Source: Nemertoderma westbladi (taxonomy: Eukaryota > Xenacoelomorpha > Nemertodermatida > Nemertodermatidae). Taken from it: DNA of 64,000 bases. Location: NCBI GenBank assembly GCA_032718475.1, contig JAUCBJ010001263.1, positions 1-64,000 on the forward strand, given 5' to 3'. Below the pieces are notes generated by a model, which was not told where the DNA came from, made no database searches, and saw only the letters and a program-made list of their open reading frames with translations. Of this stretch, positions 45,262 through 57,147 are shown one piece after another (the first letter of the stretch is position 1; every line of letters begins with the position of its first letter). The position numbers and the translations under genes are program-made.

Positions 45262-46833
45262 CCCCATTAGTACCAGGCTATAAAATGCTGTACATATACC
45301 AGGGGGGGGGGGGGGGGTCATATTGACCCCCCCCCCCCCCCCCTCTAAAATCTACAAATACTAACGAAAACGTCTGATTTTTTGTTCGTACGTAGGTGTC
45401 ACTAGTCTGGATCCGACCGAAAAAAAATTTTCGAAAAAAAGTAATGGGGTGGTAATATTGCAGCACCAAAATTACAAGTTGTGCACAATTTTCACAAAAT
45501 TTGAATGTTACATTTTTCGGCTAATTGTTTTTCAATACAGGTTTTCTGGGGCGCAAAATACATTGCAAAATATTTAAAAATGATATGATTACCATAAGTG
45601 GCTGTTTAGTCGTCTCTGCATAGGAAAAAATTGAAAAAAACAAGTAACCAGCACTTTTCAGTAAGAACACAAAATTTTTAATTCACTTAAACGATGCTAT
45701 AAATTCACATTTTCAGGTTTTCTAGGGCGTTGATTGTAATGGAATACATTTCAAATATGCCAGATCATTGCTACTTGTATTTTTCGGCGTAATTTGGCAA
45801 AGTTTCAAAGGCAAAGGCAAAGTACCCATCACCAAAAAGTACAAGTTTGCGATGTCCAGTGCTGTTTTTATTGATTCCATCGGATTCAGGACCCTCATAA
45901 ACCCGTATAACGCAAGAAACAAGATGATACTATCTACTGATCAATTTACTCATTTTCCAAAATTTGGTGCTGGCACAACAATGCCGGCGAAAAATACAAG
46001 TTTGAAAACTCTTATGAAATTTTCACTGATTCCATTGAATTCAGAACCCTAACAAACCAGTATACCGCAAGAAACAAGGTGACACAATCAATTGATATAT
46101 TTGATGGTTTTGAAAAAATTAGGTGCTAGCACCACATTTTGCACCCACTTCCGAAAAATGAGATGAGATGTCTAGTTCGATAATTATATATTCCATTGAA
46201 TTCAGAACAGCCATAAACCTCTAAAACGCAAGAAATAAATTGTCACAAGCAATTTTATCTATTGAATGGATTTTCAAAATTTCGTGCTAGCACCAAAATT
46301 TGCACAAAGCACCGAAAAAATACAAGTTTGATACGCTTGGTGCAACTCTTATATATTTCATCGAAACCAGAACCCGAAAAACCCCAATTGCGTAAAAAAC
46401 AAGTTTCAAACAATCAATTTACAAAATTGACATATTTCAAAATTTGGTGCTGGCACCAAAATTTGGCACCCGCCAAAAAAGACAAGTTTGAAATTTCTAA
46501 GTCAATTTATATGAATTCCATCCAATTGCGAACACCAAAAAACCGGTGTAAATCAAAAATAGAGATGTTACAATTAATATTTAATGAAATGTAATTTTCA
46601 AAAAACGTCCCAAAAAAAGTGCCAAAAGTAGGGTTAAAAAATGGTGCTATAACTCGAAAACTACCCAATATTTTTTTTAAAACGGTTTTCACTACTAGGA
46701 TTTACTTTCACTACTAGATTTTTAGGAAAAGTCATAAAATTTCAGATTCCCAACTGCGTTTGTTTCAGAATTATAATAAAAAAACCACGGGGGGGGGGGG
46801 GTCATATTGACCCGCCACCCGGGTTTAATAGGG
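45262..46833. mobile_element. TTAA-flanked non-autonomous element (piggyBac type), 1.57 kb
   Basis: Left end CCCCATTAGTACCAGG, right end CCCGGGTTTAATAGGG, flanked by TTAA at 45258-45261 and 46834-46837. Sixteen G, TCATATTGA and seventeen C form a hairpin at 45302-45343, and a matching G-run with TCATATTGACCCGCC lies near the right end (46789-46816). The interior is made of degenerate ~170-bp units with TTTGGTGCTGGCACCAAAAT. Short open frames inside are repeat artefacts. Flanking DNA is duplicated: TAATTAGRCCTACTAAAA lies on both sides (about 45186 and 46848). Confidence 0.8.
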
Positions 46834-46945
46834 TTAATTTTCAGCTTAATTAGGCCTACTAAAATAATTAAAAACCCAAAACTATATAGTTTATAGTATA
46901 TAGCTTAGTGTAGAAATATATACTTTATATTACAGGTTAAATTTT

Positions 46946-48330
46946 AATTAAACAGTCACATTCCTTCGGTCTGTGCCAGTTCTGAATCAGCTGTCCATGG
47001 CCGACCAAGACGGTTGCTACCTTGACAAGTTAGGAGTAAATGGATGCTTTAAGGCAAATTGGCATTTCCTGGATCTGTTTATGAAATGACACAACTTGTC
47101 CCAGCATCTTGCTGGTAACATTAAAATTAGTCGATCATGTGTTACTGCTGATGCCATTAAGGAGTTCTTCAATATTTATGAAGATGCTGTTGCGAATATT
47201 CAACCATCTAATTTTTCTAACTGTTACGAAATGAACTTAACTAATAATCCTAGGGCCAAGGAAGTCATAGTGAAAAAAGGAACTAAGAGGGTGGAGAATG
47301 TGAATGAACATTCAAAGGCAGCCACATCAATGATGTTCTGCGGTTCAGCAGTTGGAAATATTCTACCATCTATGGTGGTGTACAAAGCATTAAACTTGTA
47401 TGAATGGTGGTGCTCGGGTGGTTCAGCTGGAACCATATATGATGTCTCAAAGAGCGGATAGTTTGAGCAGAGGACATTCGCAAGATGGTTTCTTGAAATA
47501 TTTATTGGACACACTAAACAACTTGTTGGACCTAAGGTTCTAATTATGGATAACCTGTTGTGTAATTTTTCTCTAGATTTTGAAATGGCTGCAATTGAGA
47601 ATAACATTAAGAAGATACCAATTGTGCCAGACTGCATACACTAATGCAGCCACTGGCTGTAGCTTTTTTTCGCCCATTGAATGTACACTGACGGGCTGTC
47701 TTGATGAAGTGGATAATGGAATGTCGTTCAAAGGGAACAGTACCTAAGCTGCAATTCCCTGGGCTATTGAAGAGGCTCATAAACGCCATAGAGGTTAATG
47801 GTAGAAATAACCTTATTGGTGTATTTAAGGCAACTGGATTATCACCTATTGATCGATCACAAGTTTTGAAACGCATCCCTGACAAAACCAGACCAGAATA
47901 GGCAGCTAAGTGGACATACTCAATGAGACAGTGATCGACCTACTTAGAAAGAATCGTGGACAGGGTGAGGGTCAGGTGTGAAAACGTCAGGGAAGAAAGG
48001 TCATACCCAGAAAAGCTGTACAAATCAGTGATTTACTGCAGTCTAGTCCTGAACCTGAACATGAACAAGCTGGTAAGAATAAGAGGAAGAGGGCACAATG
48101 TAGGACACAGCCAGCAAAGGTGAGGGAAAGAGTACCAGTGAAGAAGACTCAAATGATGATGAATTTTATGATGAGATGGCTGATGAAGCAGTTGATGGAA
48201 CTGTTGAGGCCAGTAGTGGGAGCGATGAGGACACCAATGGGGCCATTGGTAGTGATGTGATGACTGGACTGATGAGGGCATTGATAGTGATAACTGGGCT
48301 TATGGAGGACATTGAGGACAGTGACTATTG
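46946..48330 (+). pseudogene. Tigger/pogo-like (CENP-B type) DDE transposase, decayed
   Basis: The frame before and after a stop at 47086 gives WHFLDLFMK and HNLSQHLAGNIKISRSCVTA (DNA-binding CENP-B-like part). Then come NLTNNPRAKEVIVKKGTKRV, FCGSAVGNILPSMVVYKALN, LEIFIGHTKQLVGPKVLIMD and, in a later frame, NLIGVFKATGLSPIDRSQVL. A basic, acidic tail follows to about 48330. The second Asp (LIMDN) is kept, but the first catalytic position reads NCYEMNL where the family has NYDETN, so Asp is lost. Stops at 47459, about 47641 and elsewhere confirm decay. A different family from the pogo element at 50205. Confidence 0.85.
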
Positions 48331-49354
48331 ATTTCTTTTTTTAATATGCAAATAACTTAATTACTTAATTGTATTGGTAAATTCCGTAATTGTTAATTTG
48401 TACACTATCTGTATGGTAATTGAGGGGTGTAAACCCCTCAATTATTTTTTAAAACACAAATATGTTCAATGTAACCCCTGGGTTTGTTTAATATTGAACA
48501 TACATTCAATACTATTACTGTTCAAAATAACCCCAAAAGATGGGGACAAAAGGCCAATGTTATCACCCTTTGGCTTTTGTTTCACGCAAGTATCATTGTT
48601 CATCTAGAAGCAGGTAAGGAAACAAGGGTAACCCTTGGCTATGCTATACAAATGTACTTGTAGGAATTGTGAAATGGGTTGAGAAAATAAATAAAATAAA
48701 TTTGTTGAGAAAATGCTTGGTTAACTTGGAATATATTAATTTGCCAACGCCAAGCTAATCCCATATCAAACCATCAGGGCATGAATAAATAGAGGAAATT
48801 AAAACCTATATTTAAAACAAATACAACACTTACACAGTGGCTGGCCCAGTACAACTAGTTCAACTTCCCTGATTTTTGTTAGCTAATGCATCCCCCCCCC
48901 CTTCCCTGTTCCATAGGCCCGCGTCTGGCCTAGATGATCTCTCCTCCATAGCACAGGGATTCTCACCTTCTTCAAAGGCTGAAAAGTACAGCATCACCGT
49001 CTGACGGTAGGCGCTGACTGACTAGGTTTTAAAAGTCTGTCAGGGTTGAAATTGCAGAATATTAATACTGAATGAATAACTGAATGAATTACAAATTAAT
49101 ATTGTATACCAAAAGAATAGGCACAATGCAGCACCGGTACATATTCCAGTATAGTTTCTCAGTACAAATTCAGTGATTCTTAACAAGAAGCAGAATACAG
49201 AATTCCGAATTAAATAGTAGGGCCTATATAGAGTATATCAGGTAAGAATTAACAAGAACTGACGAGACCTGTGAAATGTAGCAAATGGCACTTTTTTCAA
49301 TATAATTTTGTTGGGTTGTTTAAATAACACTTTCCTAATGTTATTTGTAGGTAG
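48331..49354. other. Spacer with a short hairpin
   Basis: A perfect hairpin TTGAGGGG-TGTAAA-CCCCTCAA lies at about 48420-48441. No gene or terminal repeat of the Tigger-like element was recognised. Confidence 0.45.
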
Positions 49355-49551
49355 GGTACGAACTAAAATACTGAACCAGCTGAAACCACCTGAAACCAAC
49401 AGTAAACCATCTGAAACCTTCAGTTCCCCTAGAAACTAATATTATTGCTTTTCATAGATTTACTGCTGGTTTCAGGTGGTTTACTGCTGGTTTCATGTGG
49501 TTTCAGCTGTTTTCAGGGGGTTTCAGCTTGTTCAGTATTTTAGTTCGTACC
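49355..49551. mobile_element. Foldback MITE with 22-bp perfect ends
   Basis: The terminus GGTACGAACTAAAATACTGA is repeated exactly inverted at the right end. The interior is made of short CTGAAACC / GGTTTCAG repeats in opposite orientations, so the whole 197 bp can fold. No clear target duplication. Confidence 0.88.
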
Positions 49552-50204
49552 TTTTAGGTATTGTTGCACACATTATAGGTATATTATTTATATAGTAGAT
49601 TTTACATTTCTTAGACAATATGACCCATAATTTATTACAAAATATCAAACTTTTTCTTGGTGTGTACCTAAAGATAACTAAGCTAATAATCGAATACCTT
49701 TCGCTAAGAATAATTACAATGGCGTGTACTCTCACCAACATCTACTGTAGTACTCACAACTCTTTTTTCGAATCGGAGGAGATGTGTATCCAGAGATTCA
49801 ATTGTATACTGCAACTTTTCATCCATTTACCAGAGCTTCGACTTAGATAATTTTGCGAGTCAGTCGCATTCAAGGATGACAAATTGGATTCACACATTCA
49901 TGGATGCCATACAATACAACAATACAAAGTATTACAGTAGTCAGGTGGCTTAGGGTTAAAAAATATCCATATCATGACAAAGGTGAGGAAAGCATCATTT
50001 TTTCACTATATATGTAGAATTTTACGTAGAATCCATTTCAAAGGGTATCCAAAGCTGTAGTTGAGTGGATGACATTGATGTCGATGGATTGAAAGAGTGA
50101 GAAAATGTAAATTAACGATTATAATATGTTTTTTTTGTATTTGATTTTTTTGTTTATTCCCAGAAAACATAAATGACACTGCGTATTATTATAAGCTTAT
50201 TATA

Positions 50205-53200
50205 GGGGAAAGTGGGGGAAGTAGAAACACTTTTGGGTTTTAAAAAAAATGAAAATATCCCTACACAGAATTTAACAATAGGTACATCAAAATTGTTTTG
50301 TTTCACATTATTTTAAACCTTTTAGCTCTCAATTAAACCACTAAGTTCGCCTAACCCTCACTATCCAATAGTGTTGGGCAGGCGAGCTTTTTTTAAAGTT
50401 CGACATGTTTCTACTTACCCCATTTTGGGGTAAATAGAAACAGGTTAAGGACGGTTATATAAATACATATAAACAGAATCTAGGCTAAGTAGAATGTTTC
50501 CAGCAACCCCATAGATAGAAACTACATAAAATTTCACACTGAAACTGTTATAACATTATTTTATAGTTGTTCAATGTAAACCCTGTAAGCAACGACCAAA
50601 TGTAGTAGTAAATAAAAATACGCGACTATTTATTCAAATCTACTAAATATTCAAATTCTACATATTGTTATTGTTTAAGTAGGGCCTTTCAAGTAGGTTT
50701 AAGTAATTCACCTAGAAGCTTATAAGTCTATCATCTGTGCAGTTTATAGTAGTTTATGATTCAGGAAAATGTCCAGCAGCTACGTATTTTAACATTCCGG
50801 GTACACAGTATACACCTCTATTGTTGCAGGGGGAAACATGGATTATCTTTTGTTTAACTTTGTCTCTTGCATAATAGCATAGATCAGTTTTTTCGGGCCA
50901 CTTCCAGTTGACCCAGCTGCCAGCTGGGATCATAGTCGAAACTTGGATATCTAAACCAACCGACACCACTTTGCCTGGGAAATACGAACCTTCATATTCT
51001 ACAATGACATCATCTATATTGAAGTCATCCGCAGTTGCGGCATCAGTTGCATTATCACTTGCATTATCACTATTCTCTTCTTCTCTCAAGTCGATAGCTG
51101 CATCAGTTTGTTCATCAGAACTGCTAGATGATAGAATTTGGTGAATTACTCGTTTTTTCTTCTGAGCTAAAGTTGATGGTGGTGGGGGGCCTCCATACTT
51201 TGGTTTCCTTTTCCGTGGTGCAAAAGGCCTTGCCTTTTGCATTTCTTCGTCTGAGCTTGTATCTGAGGATGAGAACGATCTTTGTAAATTCGAGATTGGT
51301 TTGAATTTAGCTTTTGTGTTTGTTTTCACCATAGCCTTCACTTTCGATTTGGGTTTTGATTTTTTTGATAATTCTTTAAGTCTAATTCTTTCCATAGCAG
51401 CAGCGGTAGTAAGAACTTCACCTTCACGCTGGTCCGGTATTAGTTTCCGTGTGACTCTTGGTTTCACCATTGGTGCAGTTGCTGTCTTACTCAGTTTCTC
51501 ACGTATGAAGTCTTCAAAATTCGATTGGTTGGATTGTTGGATTTCAGGAGCTGGAGATACATCTGGATTTGATGTTGATGGGTGATACAGTTCTGCTTCA
51601 TTCTGGATCGGGTTGGGATTCGATTCAGAGGATTTTATTTCATTATAGCGTCTCAATTTGATACAATCAAATTCATTCTGTGGAAATTTTGATGCATCTA
51701 GAGGAAACAAGCCGCAGTGCTTGAAACCAGACCGAATATTCTCTGCAGAAAAACTTGAATGCTATACTTGACCAATGTGTTGGGAGAAATCGGATTTGGT
51801 CATTTTCTCTCCTGGGTTCAGATTGTTCCATTCGCGTAGTTTCTTATTGTGGTCTGCTTTAATAGGAGCAAAGCAGGTCTTGTCCATAGGCTGTAGAAAA
51901 TGAGTAAGGTTCGGTGGAAGTTTAATGAAAATAATACTGTTATCCATGCAAAACTTGACAATGTCATAAGTGATATGTGTTGAACTCCCATCGATAAACA
52001 GAACTGCTTTCAATGTGCGGTCTATAGGTAGCTGACTAAGGAAACCAATCTTCAGCCAATTTATGAAGATACTCCCCTTCATCCAACCCTTTACAGCTGC
52101 TGCGTATGTTGTCCCAGGGTAATCTTCATCTGAGAAACTATTTGTCCACAACTTCTTTGTCTTGGACAATATTAGAGGAGGAAATCGTTTTCCTGTTGCA
52201 AACCCAGGACCGTAAATTGTTCCTTTCCTGTCCCTGCTATCATACTTGACACACGTTTCTGTCCTTTCATAACAATTATTTTTTTAGATCTTGGATCTAA
52301 GTTAAACCCAGATTCGTCTACATTAGCTATCAATTCGGGATGACCTAATAAACCCTCATCGCTATAAACTTTGAGAACATCTTCATAAAACTTGTTCACA
52401 ATAAATGGATCTGCAGCTTTAAGCCGAGACTTTGATAGCTGTTCCCCTTTACGACATGACAACCGAGGGTGTCTTTCCATGAAGCCCTTAAGGAAATCCA
52501 CACCTGGCTTCTTTCCCTTAAAGGGGTTCACTCCAACACAATCACTACGAGTAAAGTCCCAGACAATGTTTAGAATTTCTTCTTGAGTTAAACCCATTCC
52601 GGCTTTCCCAAAAGCAATAAGGCAAGATTCCAATGCATTTTCATTTGCTGTTCCTAAATAAGGCAAGCGTCCCTGCAATACACGAGCTGGATCCGAATAA
52701 TTTAACTTTTTTTTGCCTACAGTTCCAGAAGGAATATTAAATGTTTCTGCAGCTTCACGAACTGTATATTGCCCACTATTAATGGAAGCTATTGCTCTTT
52801 GAAGTGTTTCATTTGAATATGATCCACGTGTAGTTTTTCTTGGACGTTTTCGAGGCATGATTATTGCCAGATGACGAATAAAAGGACAATTTTGTTAATA
52901 TAAAATCATGTAAATGAGATTAGAACTGAACAGATTACAAAATTTCCTTTTAAATAAGCCAGTTAATACAACAATGGGATCATAAAAACTATCATAATTG
53001 CATACATGAAATCTTACAAAGATAATCAAAAAATTGATTTTTTATTCAAAGATTGAACAAGTTGAAATTTGACCATTTAGTTCTCAATAAAGCTATAAGA
53101 AATCTATATAAAATTTGATCCCCATTTAATTCTATGTTAGGAATTCGGAATTTTTAGTTTGTATCTATAATTGTGAGCGCACAGCTTCAGTTGTTTCCAC

Positions 53201-53233
53201 TTGCCCCATTATTCTACTTCCCCCACTTTCCCC
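50205..53233 (-). mobile_element. pogo-type DNA transposon, nearly full length (3.03 kb)
   Basis: Inverted ends GGGGAAAGTGGGGGAAGTAG (22 bp, perfect) lie at 50205-50226 and 53212-53233, flanked by TA on both sides. It contains one transposase gene on the reverse strand (50754-52858). An extra GTAGAAAC / GTTTCTAC motif recurs inside both ends. Confidence 0.92.
50754..52858 (-). pseudogene. pogo-type DDE transposase with C-terminal extension, two lesions
   Basis: The N-terminal part (52858-52172) has a helix-turn-helix (LQRAIASINSGQYTVREAAE) and a CENP-B-type region, then the first catalytic Asp in ANVDESGFNLD. A frameshift near 52172-52200 moves to 52169-51762, with the second Asp in LFIDGSSTH and the third in LQPMDKTCF. 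A TAG at 51762-51764 then interrupts, and the same frame resumes with SAENIRSGFKHCGLFPLDAS. The C-terminal ~300 residues are long for the family: Ser-rich and basic stretches (KRKPKYGGPPPPS), an acidic patch and a final domain, VIVEYEGSYFPGKVVSVG ... CYYARDKVKQKI, that looks like a small Tudor/SH3-like barrel. The residues for DNA cleavage are intact apart from the two lesions, so decay is recent. Confidence 0.88.
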
Positions 53234-54550
53234 TACTAGTTATGTTGAAACGTTTAGAAAGGTTTGTTTTGCAGATAAGATGAACTTGATGATGTTTCGG
53301 ACTTTTTTTATGTCTCCGCCTATTTTACAGCTCAGCTATAATAATTGTAATAGTTAAAGGGTTTACATGTATTACACTCGATTTACCATCCGTGGGTTCC
53401 ACTATAAATATTGTAAGAACTCTTCTTATCATTCGCCGAATGAAGACAATATGCCATCTGCTCGATTGTCCCGAGAATAAAAAATCCCTTAGCTATTGGG
53501 CTCGGGGTTGAATGGAAAACAAACATATTTTTATTACTTTTACTATTAGTTTTATTTTTAAATATTAAATTATTAAAGTGCTAACTCCTGTTGTAATAAT
53601 ATCCCGAATATTTTATTGTACATAATTTAAACACCTTTTTGGTGAATTAAATATATATATAGATGTTTAAATTACAAGTTTGAAACTCATTCTGTCTTAT
53701 ATACCATTTAATTTCTTACTAATTATAAGTATAATAAATTATTCCTATTACAAAATTGCACTAATCAGGTGCTACAAGAAGCCAATGCTACAATAACTAT
53801 GGGTTTTCTGTTAGCCCAAGTATTCTTCCATCGCCCTTTAATAGTTTGTTCTCCTGTTCATGTACTTGGTCCACTGGAAGTGCTGAAAATCGGCACAATA
53901 TTTTTGGTACAACCCAATCCCCATCAAGAAATTGCTGAGAGTGTTATGTGTGCGTGCGGTAGGGACTTCATGTCCCGAATATGAACACTTATCCACCTAC
54001 TGTAATTGTAATGATCCAAAGCGAAAAATAGATGTACTAAACTAAGGTCTGTATACATTCTAATTAGAGTAGAAAAATTCTTTCACGGTGAGATCTAACA
54101 GATATTAGAATGAGAGCTTCAATCCGCATAACATATCAAATAAATGGAATGTTGGTTTGATTAGTTTATTATTTCTCCAGCTATCTTGATCATATCTATT
54201 ATTTACAATACATTCGTCATATGCTTGCGATTGCAAAATTTCCCAAGCTTCTGTTTAGTGCTTTATTGTCTGGACTGTTTATTATCCGCCACATAAGGAG
54301 TCCAAACACTACACTTTACAGGGATCCGTAGTCGTAATATGGGTCTATATTTGGAGAGACTGTGAATAGAAAATGAAAATGAAAAATTTATAATTTTAAG
54401 TTCACTCAACCCATCGATATCAATGTCATTCACTCAACTACAGCTTTGGATACCCTTCGAAATGGATTCTACATAAAATTTTACATATATAGTAAAAAAA
54501 TGGTGCTTTCCTCACCTTTGTCGTGATTTTTCCCCTAAGCCACCTGACTA

Positions 54551-55049
54551 TATAAGGTTAGCACTATGATAAAATAAAACTGTAGAATAAATGAAGAAAT
54601 GGTCCAACAGTCAACACTGCAGCTGCAACAGGATGGCAGTAGGCCTATAGGTTATGTAGTACTTTTACTGCAGCTGCAGTATTGTAGGTCTACTGCAGGT
54701 GCAGGCCCTGAAACACATTAGTCCTGCATGCTGCAGTAATGACCGCTGTAATGACATTTAGCTATCGTTTAAAAAAAAACAGATTTTCTTCAGAAATTAT
54801 TTGTTATGTGTAATAAATTGTTTTTTTTAATAATATCTAACTTGCAAAATCACTAGCTAGCCTGAAAATTAGTAGCTATTAATGTTTATAATTAAACAAT
54901 TTATTACACATAACAAATAATTTGGTTGACAATTTTTCAATCAAGATGATATCGATTTTTGTTATTGGTATGTATTCTAGAATATTAGTAGATATGTTTT
55001 TTTTATGGTAGCTAGTATATATTTTTACAGTTTTTTAGGAGATTTATAC
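54551..55049. repeat. Spacer with a perfect 30-nt inverted repeat
   Basis: Arms 54794-54823 and 54894-54923 (TTATTTGTTATGTGTAATAA core) are exact inverse copies around a 70-bp loop, probably a MITE. At 54960-55025 the motif ATTCTAGAATATTAGTAGAT with ATGGTAGCTAGTA is a solo relative of the arms of the foldback at 62927. Confidence 0.75.
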
Positions 55050-55594
55050 AGTAGCTTAGAACCTTCTTTTTATTATGTATTTTCGCACTCAATGTTCCTT
55101 GTTATGCTGTCACAAGAACGTTTGGCACTCAGACAACAAAACTCTATGTTCCTTGTTATGAGGATTATGTTAAGGCAGAGAGGGCTAGGGAGGAAGAGAA
55201 TGAATTTATTGAACAATTGAATAAATTTACTTGTTTCTACAACAACAGCAAAGCACAATATTTTGGTTTTAATTTTAAAGTTGTTCGTTATTCAAAAACC
55301 TCCCCACTGAAACCTATTCATTTAATAAAACTAGAAGATACAGTAGATGGGGCTTGGTTAACCATCTCAGACACTGCGGCTGCTTTACTACAACATTATA
55401 TAAATATTTGTCGTCCTTATCCAATCTCGCACATTGTCTTAGAGCCAGAGAACTATGTTTCTTTCGATAGTTCTACTTTTGGTTATATCACAAATATTAA
55501 TAATAAAAGAAACATCACAATCGCCACTGGAGTTGAGGTTGATTCAAACAAAGTTATTGTTTCCACGAGAGATGTATTCAAGGCATTTCTTTAA
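55050..55594 (+). CDS. Unidentified ORF or exon
   Basis: An open frame from about 55050 to TAA at 55594 is longer than the ATG at 55217 suggests. It includes VPCYAVTRTFGTQTTKLYVP, AERAREEENEFIEQLNKFTC, FNFKVVRYSKTSPLKPIHLI, DTVDGAWLTISDTAAALLQH and ISHIVLEPENYVSFDSSTFG. The composition is protein-like (mixed alpha and beta) with no signal or membrane segment in the main part. Upstream TTTTTACAG (55029) or TTTATACAG (55050) could be acceptors of a multi-exon gene. I do not recognise the family; neighbours are mobile elements, so it may belong to one. Confidence 0.45.
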
Positions 55595-56149
55595 CTGCTT
55601 CTTTCGACTCCCTGTATCAACATACTATAGTAAATAGGTTTTTCATTAAAATAGTACGGTAATTTGACTGGTGACAACGGCAGTCGCAATATTTTGCCTG
55701 CAGTGTTAATTAAATCTGTAGTCAAAATATCCTTATATCCTTATCCTATCCTTCTTGCTGTGCGTTTTGCTTTGCAGCTTCCAATGTAACTGACCCCCAT
55801 TTTATATGTGGCCTATGCCAATCAATATTTCACCTGCCGTGTGGCTCACACTTATGCACACACGATTTAACAAATCAAACTAGTCTAAATGAACTATGCA
55901 TTTTGGAAAACTGAAACTTTTCCTTTTTATAATATTAATAAGGATAATGAAGATATTTTTTCCCCAAATTTCACACCAACTGTACCACCTAACGAATTCA
56001 CCAATTAATTATAATATATCCTTAAAATATTACTAAATATTTTTAAACTGAGTTCAAGTAAGTGGTATGGATGGATGTCCAAATTATCTAACAATAATTT
56101 ATGCACAATTATTTATCTTTTTCTAAATTCTCGCTCTAAGCTGCTTTAG
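55595..56149. other. Spacer
   Basis: No gene, repeat or RNA feature recognised. Confidence 0.4.
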
Positions 56150-57147
56150 AGTAGTCAAAGCCTTTATATCTTTCTTGGCCTCGGATAAAATAACTTCCCA
56201 AAATTTAAATCCTCTATGATAATAAATTGAATATCTTGTTGCAAAATTTGACAATAGCCACATTTGGTACACTCTTAAAAATTTTATCTATTGTAGATGA
56301 ATCATCACAGAACGGGACAATGAGATCCTCTCTTAAATTTAAAGTCAGTGGGAAATCAAAAATATGTGATGGTCTGTCTGAACTGCGGAATAGGCACACT
56401 TCCAATCTTCCTTGAGAATACGCGACCACCTTCCTATCTCTTAGGGTAACCTATGTGAACTCAGCCTCATCCGGGTGAAATCTATTCTCTTATACTCTGG
56501 AATATTACAATCACTATAAACTTCATGAACACTCAATGATATGTTAATTAACAAGTAGTTCGTATATCTTGTAGATGTGGTCTCCCTTATCTTTTGTTTG
56601 AAACATTCAAGTCCTGAGAAGATTGGCCGCTTTTGAAGATCATCGATGTACTTTCCAGATGGCGATTTGCATTCCAATGTAAGGTTCAAAGGCAAACTGG
56701 TGATAACTGTTATTAAAATTTGATCTAGTACATAAATTTTAAATAAACTTGAGCTGGCGATGGCAATTAGTTGTTATTACATCTTCTACTCCGCACTCAA
56801 TATATGCTAGTAAGTTCAGTGTCGTGGATCTGACTCCCAAGAAGATTCTTTATATACTATATGACAATTGAAAAAACACAACCTAAGTTCTGGGACAGCC
56901 ATGATTCGCATCCGTAGAGTATCGAAGACTGTAAAGCTGCTTCCCATACGCGCTTCTTTATCTTGTATGGAGCATCATAATTCTTTGCCAGAAACGAGCA
57001 AAATTTTAGGTAATTTGGGGTCTTTGAAGCCACATCATCCTCGATTTGTTTTGAAACTGGCTGACCCGCCTCATCTTTCTCGCCGTAACCCATGGCAGCT
57101 AATATTGTTGATTTGGTAACAGTATCATTCAATAATACACTTTTCAA
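56150..57147 (-). pseudogene. LINE C-terminal remnant (second family)
   Basis: Reverse-strand pieces in order: NYLKFCSFLAKNYDAPYKIK and KRVWEAALQSSILYGCESW (57147-56860), YKRIDFTRMRLSSHRL (56441-56695 piece), then HIFDFPLTLNLREDLIVPFC (56214-56429 piece). The patterns (FL.KN.DAP...K..V.E..L.S.ILYGCESW, FTR.RLSSH) are the region after the reverse transcriptase in Jockey-like non-LTR elements. Frames shift between pieces. Different from the LINE family at 1-465 and 59215-61105. Confidence 0.7.

Larger units (their letters stand above)
49940..54548. mobile_element. TA-flanked inverted-repeat element hosting a nested pogo transposon
   Basis: GTCAGGTGGCTTAGGG at 49940 recurs inverted at 54533-54548, each flanked by TA (49938-49939 and 54549-54550). 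The arms are about 150 bp (to ~50090 and from ~54405), sharing TGGATACCCTTTGAAATGGA-like sequence. A 3.0 kb pogo element sits inside at 50205-53233. Without it the host element is about 1.6 kb. An open frame at 53769-53984 (+) has no recognised domain. TA duplication fits the Tc1/mariner/pogo superfamily. Confidence 0.8.

Noticed and set aside
45768-46594. Host gene within the larger TTAA element
   Set aside because: Open frames are translations of degenerate ~170-bp internal repeats of the element.
54640-54740. CTGCAG-rich regulatory cluster
   Set aside because: Short palindromic GCTGCAGC words are low-complexity and no factor or promoter context supports a call.
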